The notes under the pieces: model-generated | Database searches by the model: none | What the model was told of the DNA's origin: nothing | The model's input: only the letters and a program-made list of their open reading frames with translations | Made by a program: the position numbers and the translations under genes | DNA from: Flavobacterium saccharophilum | GTDB lineage: Bacteria; Bacteroidota; Bacteroidia; Flavobacteriales; Flavobacteriaceae | Assembly: GCF_900142735.1 (NCBI RefSeq) | Contig: NZ_FRBY01000007.1 | Span: forward strand, 62,001-126,000 | Direction: 5' to 3' | Length of the DNA: 64,000 bases | Shown here: positions 10,066 to 19,636 of the stretch, in pieces | How positions within the stretch are numbered: position 1 is the stretch's first letter | Layout: each line of letters starts with the position of its first letter

Positions 10066-13038
10066 TTATGCCTCGTTGTGTTTGTCTTCAATTGTATGTT
10101 TATCATCTTTAGAAATTGTATCAACCAATACTGGCGTAGCAATAAATAATGAAGAATAAGTACCTACAACAATACCAATTAACATCGCAAAGATAAACCC
10201 TCTGATTGATTCTCCACCAAAGATAAACATCGTTAATAATACAATGATCATCATTAATGACGTATTCAATGTTCTTGATAATGTAGTATTAATAGAAGCA
10301 TTTACGATATCTTCAAAAGTACCTTTACGGTTTCCGATAATGAACTCTCTAATTCTGTCAAATACAATTACAGTATCATTCATAGAGTAACCAATAACGG
10401 TAAGAATTGCAGCGATAAAGTGCTGATCCATTTCCATGTGGAAAGGCATGAATTTATAACATAAAGAGTAGATTCCTAATACAAAGATTACGTCATGCGC
10501 AACAGCTGCAATCGCACCTAATGAATATTGCCATTTACGGAAAGAGATCATTAAGTATAAGAAAATAACTGCCATCGCACCAAGAACAGCCCAGTATGAG
10601 TTTGTTTTGATATCTTCAGAGATAGAAGCTCCAACTTTAGAAGATTGTAAAACTCCAACTTTTTTACCATCAAAAGTGTTAGTGAATTTCTCATAAGTAA
10701 CATTAGGGAAATATTTCGCTAATGCATCATATAATTTTTTGTTCACTTCTTCATCAACAGCAACACCGTCTTCTTTAATTTTATATTTAGTAGTGATTTT
10801 CAACTGATCATCATCACCTAAAATTTTAGCTTCAACAGGAGTTCCAAAAGCAGCAGATAATTCATCTGAAATAACTGTAGCGTCTACTGGTTTTTCAAAT
10901 TTAACCTGGAAAGTTCTTCCTCCAACAAAATCAACACCTTCATCTAATCCATTTACGAAGAAGATAGAAATCAAACTTACCACAACTACAATAGAAGAGA
11001 AGATATAAGTGAATTTTTTGATTTTAATAAAGTCAAAGTGGAAATTAGTAAACCAGTTTTTAGTAATATTAGTAGAGAAAGTTAAATCACCTTTTCCAGC
11101 AATATTTCTGTCAATGAAAATTCTAGCAATAAAAATTGATGTAAACAATGAAGTTACAATACCAATTAATAATGTTAAAGCAAAACCTTTAATTGGTCCT
11201 GTTCCAAAAATAAACAAGATAGCTCCAGTTAAAACGTGCGTTACGTTCGCATCAATAATAGAACGCATTGCTCCGTGCCATCCGTAAGAAGCAACAACAG
11301 CTTCAGACAATGATTTACCTTCACGCAATTCTTCTTTTGCTCTTTCAAATATAATAATGTTAGCATCTACCGCAGTACCTAATGTTAATACGATACCTGC
11401 AATACCTGGCAATGTTAATACAAAACCAAAACTTGCCATAATTCCAAACAAGAATAGTAAGTTTAATAATAACGCAAGGTTAGCATACCAACCTGCTTTA
11501 CCATAATAGAATACCATCCATAAACAAACTAATAAAAATCCTAATACAGATGAGATAGTACCAGCATCAATTGCAGCCTGACCTAAAGATGGTCCTACAA
11601 CAGTTGATTGGATAATATCTGCAGAAGCTGGTAATTTACCTGCATTCAATACGTTTGCTAAATCTTTAGTTTCAGCCACATCAAAAGAACCTGTAATTTC
11701 AGATCTTCCTCCAGCAATTGGACCACTAGTAACACCAGGTGCAGAATATACAATGTTATCTAAAACAATAGCGATATAACTTTTTTGAGCAAAAGCCCTT
11801 CCTGTTAATTCTTCCCAAACTTTAGCACCCTGGCTGTTCATTTGCATAGAAACAGCTGGTTTTCCTAATTGGTCAAAAGTATCTTTTGCATCAGTAACAA
11901 CACCACCGCTCATAGCAGGTACGTTATCTCTGTTTCCTTTTAAAGCATATAATTCAACTGCTTCAATTTCTTTTCCTTTAGCATCTTTTAAAGTAGTTGG
12001 TTTACTCCACACAAATTTTGCATTGTGTTGGTCAGCAGCCAATAAAACTCTAATTTCTGGTCTTTTGAAATACGCATTGATAGTAGCAGTATCTTTTGGA
12101 GCAAAGTAAGCTAAAACTGGTCCACCACCCTGACCTAACATTTTGTCAAATAATGGGTTGTTTCCTTTTTTAACATCAACAGAATCTTTAGCATCAGTTA
12201 ATAAAGCATTCAATGAATCTTTAGCAACTGTTTTAGTTTCTGTTTTCTTAACTTCAGTTTTTTTCAAAGCTTCGTTAGTAGCAACTAAGAAGTTTCCAAT
12301 TTCTTCAATTTTGTAAGTTTCCCAAAACTCTAATTGAGCTTTTCCACCTAATAATTTCTTGATTCTATCAACATCTTTAGCACCAGGAAGTTCAACTAAA
12401 ATTCTTCCAGTTTCTCCTAATTTTTGGATGTTTGGTTGTGTTACACCAAATTTGTCAATACGCTCTCTTAATACTTTGTAAGCACTTTCGATAGACTCAT
12501 CAACTTTTTTCTTAATTACTTTTTGAGCTTGCGCATCAGTCATTTGGAAATCAATTCCACCTTCACCTTGTAAACTTCTGTTTGCAAAGATATCTGGTGA
12601 AGCTAATTTTGTAGTTCCGTTTGAGTTTGCTTCAAATGCCTCAAAAAACTTATTTAAATAGGTTTTGTTTCCTTCTAAATTTGCAGTCGCATCAGCTAAT
12701 GATTTATTAAATACCGGATTTTTAGAATTGTTAGACAATCCTTTCAATACATCCTTAACAGAGATTTGAAGAATTACGTTGATTCCTCCTTCTAAGTCAA
12801 GACCTTTATTTAATTGTTTGTTTTTTACTTCATCATAAGTAAAATTTGTAAAACCAAGATTTAGTACCTCTACTTTACCAATAGAATCTAAATATTTTAG
12901 CTCTTTATCAGGATTGTCTCCTGCAAAAGCTTTAGCTTCACTTTTGACGCTGTTTGCCACAAAAGTGAACGAAAGTTGGTAAATACTTACCAATGCAAAT
13001 AGAATTGCGAAAAATTTAATAAGTCCTTTATTCTGCAT
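10066..13038 (-). CDS. secDF: Fused protein translocase subunit SecDF
   Basis: SecDF uses the proton gradient to help SecYEG move proteins across the inner membrane. The 990-residue protein joins SecD and SecF, as is normal in Bacteroidota. The SecD half has a first membrane segment, the GLDLEGG motif (about 79-85), a large periplasmic P1 domain and the GTAVDANIIIFERAKEE membrane motif. The SecF half has GVDFVGG and VIGYSMNDTVIVFDRIRE. About 70 Lys/Thr/Ala/Asp-rich residues near 255-300 look like a flexible insertion in the periplasmic domain. It has its own promoter and terminator. Confidence 0.97.
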   Translation of the reverse strand: MQNKGLIKFFAILFALVSIYQLSFTFVANSVKSEAKAFAGDNPDKELKYLDSIGKVEVLNLGFTNFTYDEVKNKQLNKGLDLEGGINVILQISVKDVLKGLSNNSKNPVFNKSLADATANLEGNKTYLNKFFEAFEANSNGTTKLASPDIFANRSLQGEGGIDFQMTDAQAQKVIKKKVDESIESAYKVLRERIDKFGVTQPNIQKLGETGRILVELPGAKDVDRIKKLLGGKAQLEFWETYKIEEIGNFLVATNEALKKTEVKKTETKTVAKDSLNALLTDAKDSVDVKKGNNPLFDKMLGQGGGPVLAYFAPKDTATINAYFKRPEIRVLLAADQHNAKFVWSKPTTLKDAKGKEIEAVELYALKGNRDNVPAMSGGVVTDAKDTFDQLGKPAVSMQMNSQGAKVWEELTGRAFAQKSYIAIVLDNIVYSAPGVTSGPIAGGRSEITGSFDVAETKDLANVLNAGKLPASADIIQSTVVGPSLGQAAIDAGTISSVLGFLLVCLWMVFYYGKAGWYANLALLLNLLFLFGIMASFGFVLTLPGIAGIVLTLGTAVDANIIIFERAKEELREGKSLSEAVVASYGWHGAMRSIIDANVTHVLTGAILFIFGTGPIKGFALTLLIGIVTSLFTSIFIARIFIDRNIAGKGDLTFSTNITKNWFTNFHFDFIKIKKFTYIFSSIVVVVSLISIFFVNGLDEGVDFVGGRTFQVKFEKPVDATVISDELSAAFGTPVEAKILGDDDQLKITTKYKIKEDGVAVDEEVNKKLYDALAKYFPNVTYEKFTNTFDGKKVGVLQSSKVGASISEDIKTNSYWAVLGAMAVIFLYLMISFRKWQYSLGAIAAVAHDVIFVLGIYSLCYKFMPFHMEMDQHFIAAILTVIGYSMNDTVIVFDRIREFIIGNRKGTFEDIVNASINTTLSRTLNTSLMMIIVLLTMFIFGGESIRGFIFAMLIGIVVGTYSSLFIATPVLVDTISKDDKHTIEDKHNEA

Positions 13039-13164
13039 TATTACTAAAAATTAATTATGTTTTATTGTTTGTTTTTGTTTTAAAGTCCCATAAAATAAGC
13101 CCTGACATCATTTTTTAAAACTAAAAAACCAGATCACGAATTACAGCATTTTTTTTAAACCGAG

Positions 13165-13195
13165 CAAATATATAATTCTCGAAAAGATTAACCAA
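13165..13195 (-). promoter_or_regulatory. Promoter of secDF, Bacteroidota type
   Basis: On the minus strand TTG (13195-13193), 20 nt, then TATATTTG (13172-13165). This is an exact match to the TTG / TAnnTTTG consensus. It implies a leader of about 120 nt before the secDF ATG at 13038. Confidence 0.75.
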
Positions 13196-13219
13196 TTTAT
13201 TTATTAATTAATCTCAAAA

Positions 13220-13244
13220 AAAAGACTGCAAAAGTGCAGCCTTT
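13220..13244 (-). terminator. Terminator of mdh
   Basis: On the minus strand AGGCTGCA, loop CTTT, TGCAGTCT (one G-U pair), then a T run. It lies just after the mdh stop. Confidence 0.85.
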
Positions 13245-13264
13245 TCCTTTTTTTACCAAATTCT

Positions 13265-14200
13265 TTATACTAAAATCGACTTTAAGGCATCATTCATGCC
13301 TCTTACTGCATCTGCACTTTTAGCAAATAAAGCCTTTTCATTATCATTTAACTGAATATCCAAAATTTCTTCTACACCATTCTTACCTATAATACAAGGT
13401 ACTCCAATGCATATATCATTTTGTCCGTATTCTCCTTCAACAAAAACAGAACAGGCAATCATTTTCTTTTGATCATTCAAAATACTATCAACTAAATACG
13501 CTACAGAAGCCCCCGGAGCATACCATGCTGACGTACCTAAAAGACCTGTAAGTGTTGCTCCTCCTACCATAGTATCGGCAGCGACCTTTTGCAATGCCTC
13601 TTCTGAAAGAAATTCTGTTACCGGAATTCCATTATAAGATGCTAAACGCGTCAAAGGAATCATAGTAGTATCACCGTGACCTCCAATTACCATTGCCGAA
13701 ATATCATTTGCAGGCTTGTCTAAAGCCAAAGATAAATACGTTCTGAAACGAGAGCTATCTAAAGCACCACCCATACCAATAATTCTGTTTTTTGGCAATC
13801 CGGTAGATTTCAAAGCTAAATACGTCATCGTATCCATTGGGTTCGAAACAACAACTATAATAGTATTTGGTGAATGCTTTAATACATTCTCAGCAACTGT
13901 TTTTACAATTCCTGCATTAATACCTATTAATTCTTCACGTGTCATTCCCGGTTTTCTTGGAATTCCTGATGTAATTACTACTACATCACTTCCTGCTGTT
14001 TTAGAATAATCATTGGTTACACCGGATACTTTGGTATTAAAACCTGTATTTGTAGCACATTGCATAATATCCAACGCTTTCCCTTCGGCAAAACCTTCTT
14101 TAATATCCAACAACACTACTTCGCTGGCAATTCCTCTATAAGAAATAACATCTGCACATGTAGCTCCAACATTTCCTGCTCCTACAATGGTAACTTTCAT
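13265..14200 (-). CDS. mdh: Malate dehydrogenase
   Basis: NAD-dependent oxidation of malate to oxaloacetate in the TCA cycle. The 311-residue protein belongs to the LDH-like MDH group. It has the GAGNVGAT nucleotide-binding loop (7-14), GIPRKPGMTRE (79-90) with Arg82 and Arg88 that bind the substrate and favour malate over lactate, and the catalytic His175 in IGGHGDT. It is flanked by a terminator downstream and a long palindrome upstream, so it is transcribed separately from gyrB. Confidence 0.96.
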   Translation of the reverse strand: MKVTIVGAGNVGATCADVISYRGIASEVVLLDIKEGFAEGKALDIMQCATNTGFNTKVSGVTNDYSKTAGSDVVVITSGIPRKPGMTREELIGINAGIVKTVAENVLKHSPNTIIVVVSNPMDTMTYLALKSTGLPKNRIIGMGGALDSSRFRTYLSLALDKPANDISAMVIGGHGDTTMIPLTRLASYNGIPVTEFLSEEALQKVAADTMVGGATLTGLLGTSAWYAPGASVAYLVDSILNDQKKMIACSVFVEGEYGQNDICIGVPCIIGKNGVEEILDIQLNDNEKALFAKSADAVRGMNDALKSILV

Positions 14201-14244
14201 ATTTTATACTTTATCGGTTATTAATTAATTTATTTTATAAACGA

Positions 14245-14290
14245 CAATTCGTTTAATCGTTTAAGTAAATTTAAACAATTAAACGAATTG
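14245..14290. repeat. 20-bp near-perfect palindrome between gyrB and mdh
   Basis: Left arm 14245-14264 and right arm 14271-14290 pair at 19 of 20 positions with a 6-nt loop. There is no T run on either side, so it may be a terminator of gyrB, an mRNA-end stabiliser or a protein-binding site. It lies only 45 bp upstream of the mdh start. Confidence 0.75.
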
Positions 14291-14307
14291 AAGGCTAAAC
14301 TTTTTTA

Positions 14308-16248
14308 TTATGCATCGATATTTGCGTAAACAGCATTTTTCTCGATGAATTCTCTACGTGGTGGCACTTCGTCTCCCATTAACATTGAGAAAACTCTGTC
14401 GGCTTCTGCTAAACTATCAATAGTAACCTGACGTAAAGTTCTGAAGTTCGGATCCATTGTAGTTTCCCATAATTGCTCCGCGTTCATCTCTCCAAGACCT
14501 TTATAACGCTGGATCGCTGCACTACCTCCCATTCTTTCATTCGCCTGATCACGTTGAACATCATTCCATGCATATTCCTTTTTATTTCCTTTTTTAACTA
14601 AGTATAAAGGTGGCGCTGCAATATAAACGTGACCTTCTTCTATAAGCTCTTTCATAAAACGGAAGAAGAACGTTAATATTAAGGTAGAAATATGACTACC
14701 ATCGACATCGGCATCACACATGATGATTACCTTATGATATCTTAACTTTTCAAGATTTAATGCTTTACTATCTTCTGCAGTTCCTACTGTAACTCCTAAA
14801 GCAGTAAATATGTTTCGAATCTCTTCGTTTTCAAATACTTTATGGTGCATCGCTTTCTCTACGTTCAGAATCTTACCACGTAAAGGTAAAATTGCCTGAA
14901 AGTTACGATCACGACCTTGTTTTGCTGTTCCACCAGCCGAATCTCCCTCGACAAGGTAAACCTCACATCTTGCAGGATCCTGCTCAGAACAATCTGATAG
15001 TTTTCCTGGCAATCCACCGCCACCCATAACAGTTTTACGTTGCACCATTTCACGCGCTTTTTTAGCAGCGTGACGGGCCTGGGCAGCCAAAATTACTTTC
15101 TGGATAATGATACGGGCATCATTTGGGTTTTCTTCCAAATAATTCTCCAACATTTCCCCAACAGCCTGAGAAACCGGAGAAACTACTTCTCTGTTTCCAA
15201 GCTTAGTTTTTGTTTGTCCTTCGAACTGTGGTTCTGCAACTTTTACCGAAATAATCGCTGTTAATCCCTCACGGAAGTCATCTCCCGCAATTTCGAATTT
15301 CAATTTATCCAACATTCCAGAGGCATCTGCGTATTTTTTAAGGGTTCTTGTCAAACCACTTCTAAAACCTTGTAAATGCGTTCCTCCTTCGTGTGTATTA
15401 ATATTATTTACATAAGAGAAAATATTCTCTGTATAACTCGTATTATAAATCAAGGCAACTTCAACAGGAATTTCGCCTTTTTCATTATCCATGCTGATAA
15501 CGTGAGAAATAATTGGCTCACGGTTACCATCTAAATAACGAATGTATTCTTTAAGACCTTCATCAGAATGGAAAACTTCAACTTTAAATTCTCCTTTTTC
15601 ATCAACTTCTCTTTTGTCTGTAAACGTAATTGTGATTCCTTTGTTTAAGAAAGAAAGTTCACGCATACGTGCTGACAACGTATCATAAGAGAACTCTGTA
15701 GTCTGAGTAAAGATGGTATTATCAGGATAAAAAGTCTGACGTGTACCTCTTTTATCTGTTTCTCCGATTTGTTTTACCGGATATAATGATTTTCCTCTTT
15801 CATATTCTTGCTCGTAGATTTTACCGTCTCTAAAAACAGTAGATTTCATATGAACAGAAAGCGCGTTTACAACCGAAACCCCAACACCGTGTAAACCTCC
15901 TGAAACTTTATAAGAATCTTTATCGAATTTACCTCCGGCACCAATTTTAGTCATTACAACTTCAAGTGCAGAAACTCCTTCTTTTTTATGTAAATCAACT
16001 GGAATACCACGACCGTTATCTTCAACTGTTACCGAACCGTCTTCGTTTATTGCAACACCAATGGTATCACAATGTCCTCCCATCGCCTCATCAATAGAGT
16101 TATCAACAACCTCATAAACCAAATGATGTAGCCCTCGAACCCCCACATCTCCAATATACATCGATGGACGCATTCTTACGTGCTCCATTCCTTCTAATGC
16201 CTGAATACTATCTGCTGAATAATTGTTCTTCTTGATTTCTTCGCTCAT
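14308..16248 (-). CDS. gyrB: DNA gyrase subunit B
   Basis: GyrB is the ATPase subunit of gyrase, which introduces negative supercoils. The 646-residue protein shows the GHKL ATPase motifs (VDNSIDEA, EDNGRGIPVD, SGGLHGVGVSVVNALS), the TOPRIM motifs LVEGDSAGG and CDADVDGSHI, and the C-terminal QRYKGLGEMN. It lacks the extra domain found in gammaproteobacterial GyrB, as usual outside that group. ParE is excluded only by overall resemblance, which favours GyrB. It is monocistronic here. Confidence 0.95.
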   Translation of the reverse strand: MSEEIKKNNYSADSIQALEGMEHVRMRPSMYIGDVGVRGLHHLVYEVVDNSIDEAMGGHCDTIGVAINEDGSVTVEDNGRGIPVDLHKKEGVSALEVVMTKIGAGGKFDKDSYKVSGGLHGVGVSVVNALSVHMKSTVFRDGKIYEQEYERGKSLYPVKQIGETDKRGTRQTFYPDNTIFTQTTEFSYDTLSARMRELSFLNKGITITFTDKREVDEKGEFKVEVFHSDEGLKEYIRYLDGNREPIISHVISMDNEKGEIPVEVALIYNTSYTENIFSYVNNINTHEGGTHLQGFRSGLTRTLKKYADASGMLDKLKFEIAGDDFREGLTAIISVKVAEPQFEGQTKTKLGNREVVSPVSQAVGEMLENYLEENPNDARIIIQKVILAAQARHAAKKAREMVQRKTVMGGGGLPGKLSDCSEQDPARCEVYLVEGDSAGGTAKQGRDRNFQAILPLRGKILNVEKAMHHKVFENEEIRNIFTALGVTVGTAEDSKALNLEKLRYHKVIIMCDADVDGSHISTLILTFFFRFMKELIEEGHVYIAAPPLYLVKKGNKKEYAWNDVQRDQANERMGGSAAIQRYKGLGEMNAEQLWETTMDPNFRTLRQVTIDSLAEADRVFSMLMGDEVPPRREFIEKNAVYANIDA

Positions 16249-16286
16249 ATAATTTATTCTAAAAAATGTAATTATTGTCTAACACG

Positions 16287-16294
16287 CAAATATA
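16287..16294 (-). promoter_or_regulatory. -7 box of gyrB
   Basis: TATATTTG on the minus strand, 39 bp before the gyrB ATG. I see no TTG at the expected -33 distance. Confidence 0.5.
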
Positions 16295-16504
16295 TAAAAA
16301 CGCAAATTATATATCCGTTAAATTCCCATTTAAAGCACTTAAGTTATTAACACAATTGTTTAAAAAACTAAAAAATAGACCTAAAAGTCTACTTTAAATT
16401 CCAATAATGAAAATTCCAAATTCCAAAAACAGGAATAACATAAAAAAAATCCAAATTTTAAATTTTCAAATTCAAAAAAACTTAAACTTATTAGATACAA
16501 AATT

Positions 16505-16571
16505 AAAATCCGAAACAACTAAATGATGTTGTTTCGGATTCTATAATGTAACCCAAATTGGAATTTGGGTT
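16505..16571 (-). terminator. Double-hairpin terminator of the M16 peptidase gene
   Basis: Two palindromes lie in series after the stop at 16596: arms 16550-16559/16562-16571 and arms 16507-16519/16528-16540. The second is followed on the minus strand by a TTTTAATTTT tract. Confidence 0.75.
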
Positions 16572-16595
16572 TTCTAAAATTGGATTTTTCCTCCT

Positions 16596-19331
16596 TTATA
16601 GTTTTTTGTTAAAATCTCCTGCATAAACAGAAGTCATTTTATCTAAGCTTAAGTATTTTTTCAAAACAGCATTAACTTCTTCTACTTTTAATGCTTTAAC
16701 TTTGTTTTCTAAGTCATCATAATCTTCCAACGGAACGCCGTATTGCAAATACGTATTTACAAGATTCATTAAAGTGTCATCACTTCCTAATCTCGTTTTT
16801 CTTTCATTTTGCCAGCTAACCAGGTTTGATTTTAGCTCTTCGGCAGTAAACCCATCTTTTAATGCTTTTGCGATCTCCTCTTTTGTAGCCGTTTCAACTG
16901 CACTCTTTTTAGTCGGATTTAAAAAAGCATAATACGACCATGAAGCAACATCACTCGTAATAGGCACGTCAATAAACGAACCCGCACCATAACTGATTCC
17001 TTCTTTTTCTCTCAATCTCATCGGGATTCTTGCACTTAAAAAACCTCCGCTTCCTAATATTTCATTAGCCATTACAAACGCTGGATAATCTGCACTGCTT
17101 CTGGTCATTTTAAAACCAATTCTTCCAAGAGCTACTGCATTTTCTTTATCTGGAGTTATATAATCTTTATCCAATACTTTTGTTTCAAAATAAGTAGGCT
17201 TAGCTAATTCATATTTTGATTTAGAGTTCCATTTTCCAAAAGTGTTTTCTAAAATCTGAACTGTAGATTTTGCCTCCAAATCTCCCACTACACTTCCAAT
17301 ACCATTATTTCCACCTAGTATGTTTTTATAAAAATCAACGATCTCGGTTTGTTTTATCTTTTTAAAAGCATCAATTTGCTCCTGAATTGTTGGTGTATAA
17401 AAAATACTGGACTTATCATATTTTGTAGTTTGTCTTGAAAGCTCGGTAAAAGCGACTGTTTGAGGATCATTAAGATTAGACTCCAAATAAGTATTATACT
17501 CTGTAATCGTTTTGGTTAATTCGTTTTCCGGGAAAGTAGAATTAACAAGCAAATCATTTAAAATCTCCATCACCTCTTTAAAACTTTCTTTATAAGTACT
17601 AATGTTAACCGACAACGTTTGTCCTGAAAAGTTAAAATAAATACTAGACTTCAATTGATCTAAACGGTCCTGAATTTGTTCTTTTGTTCTGGTCTTAGTT
17701 CCTGTTTTTAGTAATTGCGCAAGAATTCCGCCAGTATCCGTTTTTCCAGCCAAATCTTTTTCATTACTCACTGGAAATTTAAAATTAGCCTGAACTTTTC
17801 CTCCTTTTATTTCTTTTTTGATCAAACCGTATTTTACTCCATTACTTAGTTTACCTTCAGCAAAATTCTGCTTTAAATTTTTAATGGAAGCTTCAAATGC
17901 AGCTGCTTCTTTTTCTAAAGCCTTACCTTTATAATCTTTAGTTAAAGCAAGTACTTGCTCATCTGTATATTCAACAGATTTAACTCTTTGCTCATCTTTT
18001 GAAGGAATAAATATTCCAACCGTTCTATTATTACTTCTGAAATATTTCTCAGCAACTCTTTGAATATCTTCTTTTGTTAATTTTTCTACAGCATCTCTAT
18101 ACAAATAACCTAATCTAAAGTCACCTGCTCCAATAATTTCTGTTAGATTAATTGCAAAAGAAATAGTATTGTTTTTAACACCTTCAATTTGTTTAATAAT
18201 CTTTGCTTTGGCTCTGCTTACGTCTTGGTCTGTATATTTAGTAGTAGGTATTTTATCCAATTCTGTCCTTACAATATCTCTCGTAGCCTTAATATCTTTG
18301 TCATTAGGAACAGCAACCCCAAAATACATAAAACTTGCATCTCTAACATTTGGCTGCCAAACATATACACTTGAAACTTTTTGGGTTTCAACCAGAGTTT
18401 TATACAAATAGCCCGATGGATCAGCAGTCAAAATTTCTCCTAAAGCATCAATAGCAGCAAAATCTTTATCTGCATAAGGAACCGTATGGTACAACGCCCC
18501 TACATTCTTACTATCACCTGCTCTGTTAAGCTCCACGAATTTTTCTCCATCCTGTGCTGGTTCAATTGTATATGTTTTATCTAAAACTCTTTTCGGTCTC
18601 GGAATAGCGCCTAAATATTGCCCAACATACTGCAAAGCTTTTTGCTCATCAAATTTACCTGCAATAATTAAAGTGGCATTGTCTGGCTGATAGTATTTCT
18701 CATAGAAAACTCTAAGTGTGTTTGCTTTAACTCTTTCAATATCTTCTTTACTTCCAATAGTACTGTTTCCGTAATTGTGCCACAAATAAGCTGTTGAAAG
18801 AATTCGTTCCTGTAAAACGCCATCCGGATTATTTTCACCTATTTCAAACTCATTTCTTACTACAGAAAACTCCTTATCAAGATCTGTTTGTAAAATAGTC
18901 GCATTAATCATTCGATCTGCTTCCATTTCAATACTCCATTTTAAATTTTCATCATTTGATGGAAAAACTTCATAGTAATTAGTTCTGTCTAACCAGGTTG
19001 TCCCGTTGGCAGCTCCTCCTTTATCAGAAAGCATTTTTTTGATGTCGCCCAGATTCTTAGTACTTTTAAAAAGCATATGCTCTAATAAATGCGCCATACC
19101 TTTTTCTCCATAACCTTCATTTCTGGAACCTACGTTATAAACAATATTCACCACCATATTGCTTTGAGAAGCATCTGGTATCAAAAGAACTTTTAATCCG
19201 TTATTTAATGAATACTCTTTAACACCTTCTACATTAGTAATGTATTTGGGCATTTCAGATTTTTGGGCATAAACTGAACTCAACGAAACAAATGAGCAGT
19301 ACAAAATTCCACTTAGTAATAGGTTTCTCAT
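16596..19331 (-). CDS. Secreted M16 family zinc metallopeptidase
   Basis: 911 residues: signal peptide, then two M16 (pitrilysin/insulinase) repeats. The first carries the inverted zinc motif HLLEHMLF with a downstream Glu in the EMEADRM region. The second half (from about 480, GVKYGLIKKEIKGGKV) lacks HxxEH and is the usual inactive partner that forms the closed chamber. Expected role: degradation of peptides in the periplasm. It has its own promoter box and terminators. The exact substrate is unknown. Confidence 0.92.
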   Translation of the reverse strand: MRNLLLSGILYCSFVSLSSVYAQKSEMPKYITNVEGVKEYSLNNGLKVLLIPDASQSNMVVNIVYNVGSRNEGYGEKGMAHLLEHMLFKSTKNLGDIKKMLSDKGGAANGTTWLDRTNYYEVFPSNDENLKWSIEMEADRMINATILQTDLDKEFSVVRNEFEIGENNPDGVLQERILSTAYLWHNYGNSTIGSKEDIERVKANTLRVFYEKYYQPDNATLIIAGKFDEQKALQYVGQYLGAIPRPKRVLDKTYTIEPAQDGEKFVELNRAGDSKNVGALYHTVPYADKDFAAIDALGEILTADPSGYLYKTLVETQKVSSVYVWQPNVRDASFMYFGVAVPNDKDIKATRDIVRTELDKIPTTKYTDQDVSRAKAKIIKQIEGVKNNTISFAINLTEIIGAGDFRLGYLYRDAVEKLTKEDIQRVAEKYFRSNNRTVGIFIPSKDEQRVKSVEYTDEQVLALTKDYKGKALEKEAAAFEASIKNLKQNFAEGKLSNGVKYGLIKKEIKGGKVQANFKFPVSNEKDLAGKTDTGGILAQLLKTGTKTRTKEQIQDRLDQLKSSIYFNFSGQTLSVNISTYKESFKEVMEILNDLLVNSTFPENELTKTITEYNTYLESNLNDPQTVAFTELSRQTTKYDKSSIFYTPTIQEQIDAFKKIKQTEIVDFYKNILGGNNGIGSVVGDLEAKSTVQILENTFGKWNSKSKYELAKPTYFETKVLDKDYITPDKENAVALGRIGFKMTRSSADYPAFVMANEILGSGGFLSARIPMRLREKEGISYGAGSFIDVPITSDVASWSYYAFLNPTKKSAVETATKEEIAKALKDGFTAEELKSNLVSWQNERKTRLGSDDTLMNLVNTYLQYGVPLEDYDDLENKVKALKVEEVNAVLKKYLSLDKMTSVYAGDFNKKL

Positions 19332-19372
19332 AGATTGTGTTTGATTATTTAAAATAAATTGTTCTTGGTAAT

Positions 19373-19380
19373 CAAATATA
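19373..19380 (-). promoter_or_regulatory. -7 box of the M16 peptidase gene
   Basis: TATATTTG on the minus strand, 41 bp before the ATG at 19331. No matching -33 TTG at normal distance. Confidence 0.5.
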
Positions 19381-19436
19381 GTATTTTTCTTAAATAAGAA
19401 AAAACCTTATTAACTTAGTTTTAGCAATTTATAAAA

Positions 19437-19636
19437 AAAATAAAATTCCAAAAAAGAAATCCCAAATTCCAATTACTTGTGAAAAATTCCAAACATTAAA
19501 TTCCAAATTCCAATTTTGAGCATAAAAAAATCCGAAATGAATCTATATCATTTCGGATTTATATTTTTTTTTTAAATTCTTAAATTCTCTTACGGAATTT
19601 AAGAATTGGAATTTGGAATTTCTTTTTTGGAATTTT
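19437..19636. repeat. Word-like AATTCCAAATTCC repeats and terminator after asnB paralogue
   Basis: The region 19332-19636 has no gene. ATTCCAAA-type words recur on one strand at 19445-19515 and as TTGGAATTTGG at 19607-19635, so the two blocks can pair. Between them lies a clean hairpin (19528-19560). It resembles 16396-16571, indicating a recurring intergenic theme. Confidence 0.65.
19528..19560 (-). terminator. Hairpin downstream of the asnB paralogue
   Basis: Perfect 13-bp arms AAATCCGAAATGA (19528-19540) and TCATTTCGGATTT (19548-19560), followed on the minus strand by TTTTATG. Its sequence is close to the palindrome at 16507-16540. Confidence 0.8.

Larger units (their letters stand above)
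16249..16595. other. Gene-free stretch between gyrB and the M16 peptidase gene
   Basis: 347 bp. It holds the gyrB -7 box TATATTTG (minus strand, 16294-16287), then AT-rich sequence with iterated ATTCCAAATTCC words (about 16396-16430). Two stacked palindromes end it: AATCCGAAACAAC/GTTGTTTCGGATT at 16507-16540, and AACCCAAATT/AATTTGGGTT at 16550-16571. No gene is seen. Confidence 0.7.

Noticed and set aside
11009..11287. Plus-strand frame opposite secDF
   Set aside because: A shadow of the secDF coding sequence with no independent start signal or family pattern.
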